From the NCBI RefSeq assembly GCF_036370855.1, contig NC_088117.1, positions 2,728,001 through 2,792,000 on the forward strand: a DNA stretch of 64,000 nucleotides, in the 5' to 3' direction. Under the pieces are notes generated by a model, which saw only the letters and a list, made by a program, of their open reading frames with translations, was not told the origin of the DNA and did not search any database. Source of the stretch: Dromaius novaehollandiae. Taxonomy: Eukaryota; Chordata; Aves; Casuariiformes; Dromaiidae. Each line of letters starts with the position of its first letter. Positions within the stretch are counted from its first letter, which is position 1. The position numbers were made by a program, and so were the translations under genes. Positions 37,509 to 48,720 of this stretch are shown piece by piece.

Positions 37509-37525
37509 GGGGGGGGGGGGGGGGG
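37509..37525 (+). repeat. G17 homopolymer
   Basis: Seventeen consecutive G following tcacacct. Such long G runs are rare in vertebrate DNA and prone to sequencing length errors. The run could fold with other G-tracts into a quadruplex. Confidence 0.95.
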
Positions 37526-40500
37526 AATGACTTCCATATCTTGCCACATAATAAAGGATCTATTCCAGAAGAGAAGCAGAGTTATGTCAACAGCTCAGGT
37601 AAGCATTATGCTCACTCATAATTTATTAGTGTTGTTTTCAAACTGAAAAAGCTTCTCCTGTAGAAATGCTGGGAGAGAGCTTTAGATCTTTCTGATAATC
37701 AAGCGTTTCCTGGAGTAGAAGCCAAACCACAACACTCAGCTATAAATGCAGCTAAAATCTGGACAGTCCATCACAGTAGAGAGTGAAACAGAAAACAGTT
37801 TCTCATTAGCTTAGTTCCCACTGAAAAGAAAATCCAGTCCTAATGCATTCATTAGCAGTAGTACCCTGGATGACAGTTTCATCAGGACCTGGCCAAGGTT
37901 CTGGGTGGAAAGGCTTGTGGGTCAGGCGTTTCAGGTCCTTTGGACTCCACCAGCAGAAAGTTCTGTTATTACCAGGCCTGTTCTTAGCAGTGGTTGTCTG
38001 CACTGCATGGACCTAGCAAATAAATTAGTAAATCCATACATTTATTTCCCTTTTAGCAATTATTATTCCTTCTTGTCCTTTCGCTACTTCCATTTCACGG
38101 TAGCATTCCCACCAGAGGCCCTCAGAAATACCTTCACAGCACCACAGGAAACAGGGATATTAGAGTCTTGCTTTGGTTCACAGAGTCTGCTCAGCAAGCC
38201 AGGAGTTCACTGTGCGCTTTATTACAAATTCTAACTGAACTGCTGCAACGGAGTTGGTGATCTCTTACCAGCTCCTAGAGCACTGTCACAGCTTTCTAAC
38301 ATGGAGAAAGCCTAGGATGGACTAACACCACGTGTCTAATTAGGCCAGAATGCACTACAGCCATGAAAGAGGCAGATTTGCTCCTAGGACATGGGAAGTA
38401 AGCTATTTGCAGTAGTGTTAGTGCTAGAAATGGAAGAGCTGCTAGTCTTGCACACCCCAGGCACTTAAGCTGATGATATGTGTATAATTCTACTTGGAGC
38501 ACTGTTCACAGGGCACGATGCAAACCATTCTGCCTAGCCTGGGGAAGACCTCAGTAGTCATGATGAAGCCACTTGTTCTCTGGCAAAAGCAGGCACAAAC
38601 CAGGGTCTGTGCCAGGACAGCCTTCTGGGATGGGCAGGGATGGTGAGAAACGTCAAGGGGGTAAACACCAGAAAGGAAGGAGAGCTCTCCAAACAAAGGA
38701 CAACGTGGCTTAAGACTGAGAGGGAAGGAAAAGGCCATGATCATACAGAATCTGAAACCAGATGATAGCCCCAAGCTGTTCGGACAGTGCTATTTGGGCA
38801 CAGTAAAGACTTCTTTTCAGAACAGCTCTCAGCATTGCAAGGGTCTAGAATCACAGTGAAAATATCAAAGTTTCTCAGGAAACATTGACTTTGAAAAATA
38901 CAATTACAAAGAACTTTCACTCAGGAGAACAACAAGGCAGCCTTTCCAACATAGTACTACAACAGCAAACACTTTCCCATTTACACCACTCCATCGCTTT
39001 TCATTATCAGAACCATTTATTTCTCAAAGCGCATCCAGCATCCCCACACATTTAAAACACATTATTGTTCAAATCAGTGTCTGAAAACAGACTGTACCAA
39101 ATTGTTTCCCCTATTTCCTTCTGCCAGCCAGTGTCTCTCATGGCTCAGCCATGTGTTCCTAGACTACAAACCCAGCTGCTCTTGTAAATTGTGCTCCAAG
39201 CACATGTTCTTACATGGGACATGCAGAATTATTTTATTGGTGTAGGTCCTCACAGTGTGCCCTCAATGGGCTGCTTTTGGCAGTATTTGTACAATGTTGT
39301 TCTATTGGCTGCAAGCTTCTTTGTGTGTTTATCCAATGCCAAGCTCAGGCACTGAACCCATGCCAGGTAATTCGTCATTTCTCCCTAAATGCTATAGACA
39401 GAATCATGCTTTTGGCTTATTGGATAAAGGCCTGAGAATTGCTTTTCAGCCCACCTAATGAGGGCTTGTGTTTTTCTACACTGGGAGGATGGACAGTCTT
39501 AATTTCCGATTTCTTTCAAAGACAGCAATTTTCTTCCATGAAAACATCAGGCATAATAGACACATCGTGGCTTTTTCTGAGTCATCCTTTAACCATTTGC
39601 ACTGATGTTTTCTCTTTGCGCATCTTCCTCCTAAGACTCTGAAACTCAGCATCCTCTTTAGCTGCTGCTGTACCATTTCCACCCCCTGTGAGAAACTTCT
39701 ATGCCCAAGGGTTTCACACACAGCCAGAAACCACTCTCCCTGACTTGCTGCAGGCTGACAGGAGTCTCAATGAGTTTTGGCCTCAAGTTTGAGGTATTCC
39801 AAATGGAGCTTTTCTACCCCGGCTCTGCAGGACTTGCCTATTTAACCTGAAGAAGCCGAGATACGGTACACAAGGTGAGCAGGGCTCTGCAGGAAAGGAG
39901 CTTTCTCACTTGTTTGAAAGTCATCCAAGTGATGGATTTAGTGCATAACATTAAAGGTAGAACCTGTATATGAAGTATCCCAATCAGCTTAGGACTGCCT
40001 GCATTTGTCCCTTTACATGGGGATGACAAAGTTCCCTTTGTCCATTCTTTAGTCAAATACTCGATACAAAGCTCTGTTCCATTCTTGTTTCTTGTTTCTC
40101 CCACGTTTATTCTAGTTTGCCAGTATTTCATGCCTCGCAGGAAACACAGACTGAGAAGTGGCCAGTCACAGCCACATAGAGACCATCAAATTCAGTCTGT
40201 TTCCTTGAATCTGTAAGCCTGAGGGCTTGGAGAGAGAGGATCTATTGCTCAATGATGCGACAGGGAAGTAAGAAAATAAAATGGGATCCATCTGCTCAAA
40301 CCTCCTCTCTTCCTGACACCTCTCCAAAGAGATGTTGGTGAAGCATTCCTGCCTTGCTCACTGCCACTGGATGTCCCAGTCTCGAACTGCCTCACCTAGG
40401 AGAAATATAATCCAAAAAGCAACATTATCATGGCTCTTCACTGAAAGAGCTCTAGACTATGAAGGTGGGTGTCATAGCTATTGCTTACTATTGAATATAC

Positions 40501-41389
40501 CACTTGGCAGGAATTATTAGGAACTCAGTGTTAAAACAGGGGACACGGCATCAAGCTGTAGACAAAAGGGATTGGTAAAATCCCGCTCTGTGGGAAGAAA
40601 GTCTGCTTTTCCAGTTCTCCTGCAAAATGGGGCAGGAGTCAGCAGAAGCCGTGCATGCAGCACGATGGCCTGAGCAGCCCTCTGCATGTGAAAGGCACGG
40701 TTCAGCCACAGGCAAGAGCCCACCAAAGAGCCCAGACATTTCTTTCAGTATCAGTTATCTGAACTCAGCTTCTTTTAAGTATTTATCCCTCAGACACTTA
40801 AGGAATTTGCCACTGCCTAACTGAGCAGTCCCTTATCACATTCATGTAACCTTAGTGCATCTTTTTGCTTCTTGACAGGAATAAGTCAGAAATATTTATA
40901 TTAACCTTTCCTACCTTTGTGCTGTTTTTGCTGACTTCACTGTCAATGACTGATGGAGGGTCTAGTGCCAGGATTTTTGTTTCAGATCTACTTAATTACA
41001 TTCCCATCATCTCTTCTGCATAAACACTACTTAATTACTCCCTTCATAATTTTAAAGTCATTTGTCTCTGCTATTTTCCCTAAATGTTCTGAAGGTATTT
41101 TACCCACAACCAGAAAGCAGGGAATCTCTGCCCATGGATAAAGCAATAGTTACATCATCATTTTCTCCCTGTATCACACTTGAGAGACTGAAACCACCCT
41201 AAGGTGAATCACCTCTGCTGCCCTCCTAGTCTAAGTAGGAACTGAGCAAAAGATCTTCCAGGTTTGTTGCCTAGAATCTCTAGAAATAAAATAAAGAGCG
41301 TACAAAAGTGCACAGTAGAACAGAAGAGCTACAGCACAGGAGACAAAATAGATAAAAACTCCCAAGTTAATTCAGATAGCGGTGATGAT
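37526..41389. other. Gene-free unique sequence
   Basis: No gene, RNA gene or mobile element recognised. Open frames are at most 109 codons and lack domains. Confidence 0.55.
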
Positions 41390-41419
41390 GATTGATTGAT
41401 TGATAAACAAACAAACAAA
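41390..41419 (+). repeat. Compound microsatellite (GATT)n-(AAAC)n
   Basis: Three GATT units plus GAT (41,390-41,404) run directly into an AAAC/CAAA stretch (41,405-41,419). The short gatgatg before it extends the pattern imperfectly. Confidence 0.9.
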
Positions 41420-44332
41420 TTAAAAAATAGGCAATTTAGGTGTAGGACAATTCTTTTATAGGGTGAACAGTCATCCTATGCTCTGTAAGAACATATGCCT
41501 TCCCTTGCAGTGTGATTTGGGATCATGGGAACTCATGTCAGCTGTGCACCAGCTGCTGGTAATCCTGAAGCCCTATATAAGCAGGGACCAAGGCCTCTTA
41601 TCTTTCCTTTTCTGGTCTGATTTCTTCTCTCACTGTTTTCTTTTCACCTATGCCCTTCCTGAAAGGAGTTTCTTTGTATGCAGACCAGTCCAGCCTCTCC
41701 AGTGGATCAGAAAGGAGCAGGAGATGATGGAAGAAGAAAGGAGCCAAAGAAGGGCAAGAAGAGGGGATTAGAAAGATCTAGGGTGAGTCTTTCCTCTTTC
41801 AGGGCAGTTTCTCAGGTGGGTGGGACTAGTGCAGCCATGATGACTTAACTGAACAATGTCACAGTGAGAGAGAGACAAAACAGGATAGGAATGGATGAAC
41901 AGATAGACTTGACCAAATAGCACTGTTTCCAGAAGCTGTAACATGACTCTCTTCTGACCTTGCTTTTGAGCACACTTACAGGGAAACAGCTTCTATTCTG
42001 CACCTTTGCTGTGTTATGCCTTTTTAAAAGGTAAAGCCTAGGCTGATGCATCAGGTTACATCAGGCCAGAGATCTGCAGATAGCTTAAGGTCAGTTTGAC
42101 AGCTCCTGTGCACTTGAGCTGCTTCATAACACTGGTAGCTCTGCAGCTCAGTCACTCACTATCTGAAAAAGCTTAAAAAGCTGCATGATGACTCCTGAAT
42201 TTTGTTGTGCTTTGATTTAAATATGGGATTCCCTAAATAAGGAGCTGGAAGAATGTACCTGCCACTTGCAAATGTCAGGTGTATGCAGACTCAGCAGGCA
42301 CTACAGCTTTTCTGAGCTCACCTGAAATGACAAACACCTTCTCTGTTCCCAAACTCAGCTTCATCCCTGCAGCATCCTCCTTTGCTGTTCCTTTGGGTAG
42401 GGTGGGTTTGATGACAGCTGTGGGAGTCTGGAGTCATGGTTCCCTTTGCTCTAACTCTAAGTGCCAGCATGCCAGGATGTTTGCAGACAAACACTTTGCA
42501 AGCAGCATGTTGCTATAGAGCCTGGGGAGGCTCTGAAGGACAAGCAAAATGAAGTGCCGTTGGGCTCTGTTTCACTCCCTTCCCTGGAACGTGCAGCTTG
42601 TTTCTATTCCATGCATGTTTACTGTACCTGGTCAATGTCCTTGATGGTGGCAGGGCTTCAGATGCCTGTGCCTGAGTGGGCAATTGCTGGCTCCCAGCTG
42701 TAGAAATCAAGATCCATCCTTCCCCTCAAGCTGGAGTTGATCATCTTTTTAGGGGGATGGCAGGAGAGAGGAGGACATTGAAGGGGCTGACAGGAAGAGG
42801 GTAACAGAAAATACTCCTGCAGTCCACAAGTTCTGATGCTTCAGACTCACTGCCAGGTGTTGCAGGGAGGAGGCATATGCATATAGACAGAGGAACCCCT
42901 CTATCCTCCTTTCCTCCTCCTCTGAAGTGGCAAAGGACATGTCTCAGCCCTATCCATCAGTGAGGCAGGAGGTGGTGACCATGAGAAAAATGCAAAAGAA
43001 AAGGGTCAGGAGACATGGAGGTGACTAAGGCAGGAACAGTGAGGGTCAGGAGGGAGAGCAAAAGGACAGGGAGCCACTGGAGGAAGAGGGGATAGGAGGA
43101 ATGGGAAATAGTGGGGGGTTGCAGGGGAAAGTAAGGATAAATAATAAAGCTTGTCAATGAATATCCCCTTTACTCCTGTTTCAGGCATCAGTGTGACAGT
43201 TCACGATGCAAATGCAATAAATCACAGCATGATGACTATGGCCCCCACCGATGATAACTATCATATTACTGCAAATTAGCAATGAGTCCAAAGCAAAGTT
43301 AGTATCGTACAGCAAAAAGCCCACAGACCAACACGCTGTGACTCTGGCTAGTGCCACTGCACACAGCCCCGTGCACAATGGGAAGGAGCCTAGGCTTCAT
43401 AGCAGTGGTAGTAAATGGGGCATGAGATACCTGTTCCTGCTGCTGAATACATGCTTTGGAGGATTCCTGTGATAGAAGCAACATACCCCAGTGAAATATA
43501 ACCCAGCTACTTTATATGAAGCAGTTTCATTGAGGAATCTCACTTCCAGGTTAATCCCACCTGACAAATCCTGTGTCAAAAAGTTGTATATAAGGTATGG
43601 GTTGGAAACAAGCACTGAGGTATGCCATGCAAATATAAAAATGACCAACAGAAAAATGCTCCTTATGTCTAACAGGTGCATTAATGAGGGAGGGGATAGA
43701 ATGAACACCAGGTGTGTTTCTTATAACACTTTAAATATTTTCAAAGAAGAAATAAAACAATAGGCAGGAGGAAAATCCTGAAAATTGAGACATCAAAGAA
43801 TGGCTAAGACAAGTGAAAATGTGTGCACTAGACAGTGGACAAAGCATGTCCTGGGCTCTTAAGAAAGCATCGACATGTTTTAAAAGCCAAGAAGAATCAA
43901 CAGGAGAAAAGTAAAATGCCAATTTTCAAAGGAAAGTTGTGGGGTTCACAGAGGGTGTTTTTAGAGTTTAACTTCCCTCTTTGGTAAATCAGTGGAACTA
44001 CTATTAAAAGGGAAAATATCACTGACTCTTGTTTGTAAAGGAAAAGTAAACACTTCCTAAGCTTCTTCGCTGGGGAAAGGGGAGCCATGTATCATTCTAG
44101 GGATCCTTGCTGGGAGGAGCGAAATGGTAGTAAAATCAAGTTTTGTGTTGACTATGGTGTGTTGTGAGCTTCGTGACTGATTTTTGTGTTTGGACCATTT
44201 GAAAAGAGATAAGGAAATACTTGAATTTTGTGCTAGTGCATTTTAGCAGAGCAGGGTTTGTTTTACTCTGGAATTAACAGATAAAAATATTATATGAAAT
44301 GTTTCCTAAGGAAAAAAGAGATAAGGTTCAGA
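41420..44332. other. Gene-free unique sequence upstream of the tRNA gene
   Basis: No gene recognised. Open frames are about 100 codons or shorter. The immediate 5' flank of the tRNA (44,280-44,332) is A-rich (atattatatgaaat, gaaaaaagagataag), as is common upstream of eukaryotic tRNA genes. Confidence 0.55.
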
Positions 44333-44405
44333 GGCTCCATAGCTCAGGGGTTAGAGCACTGGTCTAGTAAACCAGGGGTCGTGAGTTCAAATCTCACTGG
44401 AGCCT
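44333..44405 (+). tRNA. tRNA-Thr (anticodon AGT)
   Basis: The 73-nt sequence folds into a complete cloverleaf. The acceptor stem ggctcca/tggagcc has seven Watson-Crick pairs with discriminator T (44,405). The D stem is gctc/gagc, the anticodon stem ctggt/accag with 7-nt loop ctagtaa and anticodon AGT at 44,366-44,368, the variable loop gggtc, and the T stem gtgag/ctcac with loop ttcaaat. The internal Pol III promoter is intact: box A tagctcagggg (44,340-44,350) and box B agttcaaatct (44,384-44,394). No CCA is encoded and no A-tail follows, so it does not look like a retroposed tRNA copy or SINE head. There is no intron. A34 would be edited to inosine, reading ACU/ACC/ACA. The body resembles the vertebrate tRNA-Thr(TGT) family rather than the usual AGT family, from memory. 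It stands alone in gene-free DNA. Confidence 0.93.
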
Positions 44406-44445
44406 TATGGCTGTGTGCCTGTAGAAAATAATAGCTCTTTAATCC

Positions 44446-44449
44446 TTTT
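44446..44449 (+). terminator. Likely Pol III terminator (TTTT) of the tRNA gene
   Basis: The first run of four T after the tRNA begins about 41 nt past its 3' end, within aatccttttgattt. TTTT is the minimal vertebrate Pol III stop signal. The distance is longer than usual and the run is minimal, so termination may be leaky. Confidence 0.5.
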
Positions 44450-47400
44450 GATTTCTCCTAAAGATTGCTCGTGTAATTTTTGGAGGAACCACTCTGACTT
44501 TAGGTGAAATAAAAACAACACACAGTGTTTATATCAAATGACAGGCAGTGAGAAACAGAGAACTAGCAATGGTCAGATTTAAACCTGCTAACAAATACCC
44601 CTAAATATTTTTAAAGTAGTATAGAAACCAGAGATAGGAATACCCTGATAAGATTTAAAGCCTTGAGGCCAAGCTTCTGAACTTCACAGACATTGCAAAG
44701 AGTCTGAAAGAGCTGCTAGAAATTCAGACAAATCTGGTTCAACTCTTCATGCTGCAGCAGGACAATCAGATCATTTCTCCAGAGCTCAGAAATTACAGAG
44801 CTGGCTGAAAAATAATGAACATGGTTTGTGGAGGAAAAATAATACTGGTCATCAGAGTTTTGTTCTGAGGAGGGGCTGGAAGTTTCCATTTTTAAGAAAA
44901 GGGAAAGCCTAGGAATAAACTTTTTTTTTTGCATTTTGAGTTCAATGAATTTCAGTTCAGATGTATGCAATTTCATACTCTGCCTTTGCATGTCTCCCAT
45001 TTTTTGCTTGTTTTCAAATAGGCTGTTTTCCTATTTTGTTCCATTGAAAACATCAAAAGCAGTAAAGAAAAAGGACATTTTAGGATTTGAAATGGGCGTT
45101 TTCCATTGCGGAGGAAGGGGGTGGGTGGCGAAGGCTCAAAAATGTAAAACATTTGGTCTTGTGAACTGACCACTTCAGAAAGAAATCCTTTGAGCTCCCC
45201 TCCTCTTGCAAGACCAGCTGACTGGATATCCTGCTTGCAACTATAGGCAAATATATGGGATTCATCTAAATGCAGCATTGTCCCTGCCCATGAAGGCCAC
45301 TGCCCAAAGGTTGGTGCAGCCCCAGGAACATCAGTGGTCACCCCAGCCACCATAGCAGACAGTCGACAGGCAGTGAACGTTTTCTGCTCTTCTGAATGGT
45401 CAATCAGTGGCACTGCTGGGTCCCAGCGCCCTGGAGGTGGATACTGGGTGCCAGGAGAGACAGGGCACTTGGTTGTCCCTCTTCAACCTGTTTCCTTGTA
45501 GTTGTGTTTTCCAGAAGCAGGGAGCATGTTCCATCCAGCTGTGGTAGGTTGATGTGTTTTCTCCACATGAAAAGTGACCTGCAGGAATTTCCTAACCTTC
45601 GTTTGTATATCTCACAGCAAGGATAAAGAAACAAAAACCAGCAGGGTTCCCATTAATCTGCAACCTAATGAACTAGCACAAGTTATTGTTATTGTAACCC
45701 AAGATACTGGAAAACGGAGAGATGTGGCAGGATTTTACTAAAAGGGAATTTCTCTCTCGACTGTTGTGGCTACATGCCTGTTTACCCTATACTTCATTCC
45801 AGCTTTTCTCTTTATTTTGCTTTTGTATGACACTGCCGAGCAATATCCAACAAGATCTTTGTGACTCAAGTTCACTTTCATGATCAGGCTTATGGTTTCA
45901 GCTTAGCTGAACCTGACAGTGATGAAAATGATCCTTTGAAAAATTAATGTCTTTCATCTCTCTGCAAAAATGAGAAATGGTCAGGATATGTTTTTGCTGG
46001 TTTCTTAATCTGTGCACTACTTAACGTTTCTGTAAAAATGCCTTCTGTCCCTGGTAGCCTGCTGCAATGCATAATGCCAAACATGCTGATGCCGCTTGTT
46101 GAGCTGGGGCCTCATGCAAAGATCACTCTTAACAGTAGGCCTTGGATCCGGTTCCAGATAAATTCCTTTACATCAATCATCTTTTTTTCTGCTGGAAACA
46201 ATCTTCTTTTTGAAGATAGAGATTCACAGGAAAGGCCGAGAGGGCAAATTCCTTTAGACCCATGTCCTGAAGCCCATGTAAATGCGTGAAGGAGAAAGGC
46301 TGGCTCTTCACCTTCATCGATCCATATAATGGAAATGCTACACACAAGTTCAAAGACACACAAAAGATTGCGTAGCTCTGTTACACGGACTGTAACAAGG
46401 CTGGTCTGTTTATGGACTTAGGACTCTTGTTCTTTGAACTCATGACCTGTCCTAATCCAGATCTAGACAGTCTCTTATAGCTTTTTTTAGAGAGATTTAA
46501 AAGCATTTTCCTGTATGTCCTAGAAAACTTGTTTTTCATAGTTTCCTGAAAACTTCAGAATAGTGTGTCTATTTTTAAAAAGCATTCTAGACACTGTGAA
46601 TTTCTTTGGCATGTTTTTCATTCCTGTGTCTCCCTCCAAAGGTTGCATCAAGCTGGAGAGAGACAGCATTTATTCCAATATAAACAACATTGAACTCTGT
46701 GGCCTAGCGGCCTGGATCATTGAGGTACCCATGATCCTTCCCTGATTCTAAGGATGATGTTAGCACAGCTTCATTTCTGTCTCTGGATGCCTGAGTATTG
46801 GGTCTAGAGTCAGCAGTTCAACCTACAAGGCATGTAAAAACACCAGCCTTGCTGCACTTTCTTGGCTATACACAGCACTACCTTCCATTTCCATTTTTTC
46901 CCCTCAGGAGTGCAAAGTCCTCTGTTATTTTAGAAGAGTTCTTGGTATTGAGTTCTTTGAGATAAAATCCGGTGTCGTCCTTACCTCTTATTTAAGTGTT
47001 CTGAAGTTAAGTAAAATCTAGTAGAGACCATGAATGTCTGAACTAATCCATTTCTTAACTCATGTGGGAAACAATTGTTAAATGATTTAATCTATGGAGG
47101 GAAAGTTTGAGCTAGAACCAGTGAAATTCTTAGATTTAGAAATAAAACTTAGGCTAATCTTTATTAAAATCTAACATACAAGAATGCCTTGTAGCCTCAG
47201 CCCAGAAAAAAAGTAGCTACTGAAATTTGTAGGGCTGCAGAATGCAGGGGGAACAAAGTCACTAACACTTATCTTTTTTTCCAGTCCTCCTTTAATGAAT
47301 GTGCCAAGTCCCTTATTCCAAAAAAGATATTGTGGTTTAAGCAATAATGTTTTAAAACAAATCTGAAATATTTGACCTACGTCCTAGAGAAAGGGTGACT

Positions 47401-48477
47401 GATGATCAAAGATTCCTTTTTGACAGCACTGGTCTATACCTTAATCCTACCAGCTGTATTTGCTTTGCACTGTCCCATCTCCCTGAGCCACTGCCCAGCT
47501 CTGCCCCAGCTTTCCCACAGCCCCTGAAGTAGACACCTACATATGATCAGATAAATGTCACACTGAACTCCACTGACTGTGCAAGGGGGGCCTGGGCACC
47601 TCGCTCAGGTGGAGACTTCTACACTGTAGATGTTTTGGTGAAACGAAACACTCACTGCTCTCCCAGCCCTTCTGCTTACATGTCTGTCAAGGCCAAATTG
47701 GAATTTTAGAAAGTCAGGTTAGAAAATCTAATGAGATTTGATGCAAATTTCTTTTCAAATACAGGAGCCCTGGCAGCTGACAAAGATCATCTCCATGCTG
47801 AAGACAGGCATAGCAGTTCATAATCAACAGCTTCTGGCCAACATCACTATATAGCCAATATTTCTGTATGAGTGTGTGGAAAGGATAACACCCCACTTCA
47901 TGGGAAAATCCTAAAATGGCAATACATGTGCAGACCAAAGCATCCATGGCCAGGTAAAGGCCCAGACAATTTGTGTCAAAGCCATAGACTGATGTGGCAG
48001 ATTTTCAGGACTCCTCCGTGGCATACAGTGTGATTTGGCATGTCAGCCGCCTTCTGCAAATGCTGCAGCTTCACTGCTCTTACTGATTGTGGGGGTTGCA
48101 CCAATGATTTCCATATTTATCTAACAGACCTGGAGACCTTGTCTTCTGAATGACAGATCCTGTAGGGTTTCATAGTGGCGTTATCATTCTTCCAGATTTC
48201 CCCAGTAGGACACTATTGACCCAATCATGGCAGTCTGAACAGGAGGCTACCTTGTGCTCATCATCACAGCAAACATGCTCGTTCCAGTAGGTCATATCTC
48301 CACAAATAACCTGGAAACAATATTACTGTAATATTACTGTAGTTAGAGCAATTCAAACTGAACTGTAAAACTCCAGCTGCATCTGCTTTCACCTAGGCAC
48401 CTTACCATGAGAAGAAGTACTTAAATGCAGACTGAGATGGGAGTAGGAGTCTGCTACCACAATATAGCAAAGAAACA
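44450..48477. other. Gene-free unique sequence
   Basis: No gene recognised. Open frames reach 146 codons (44,973-45,413, minus) without any recognisable domain. Short T/A runs occur at 44,920-44,930. I see no repeat family. Confidence 0.55.
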
Positions 48478-48720
48478 GAGGGTCCATCTTAGGTCAGGAG
48501 TTTTAGGGAGTTTGGTGTGTTTAGTCCAGCAACAGGAAGGCTGAAAGAGGACATGACTAGCTCATATAAATACTGCAGAGATAAACACCTGGAAGGGGAA
48601 AGAACTACTTAAACTAAATGACTACATTGGTATGAATGGACATATTAAGCTGGAATTTAGAAGGACATCTCTGATAAGCAGGGGGCTAATATTTTCAAGC
48701 AGCCGGAGGAACAGATGGAA
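48478..48720 (+). mobile_element. CR1 LINE fragment, decayed
   Basis: The fragment matches the block downstream of the RT core of the same CR1 type as the 13.8-15.8 kb copy. It reads 'gtgtttagtccagcaacagg', 'aaggctgaaagaggacatga', 'ctcatataaatactgcagag', 'ataaacacctggaaggg', 'gaactacttaaactaaatga', then 'attaagctggaatttagaag'. Each phrase has a counterpart in order in the remembered CR1 consensus. Both ends are truncated and boundaries are approximate. It encodes nothing functional. Confidence 0.75.

Noticed and set aside
44333..44405. tRNA-derived SINE instead of a tRNA gene
   Set aside because: Stems are perfect, no SINE body or A-tail follows, and no CCA is encoded; a true tRNA gene fits better.
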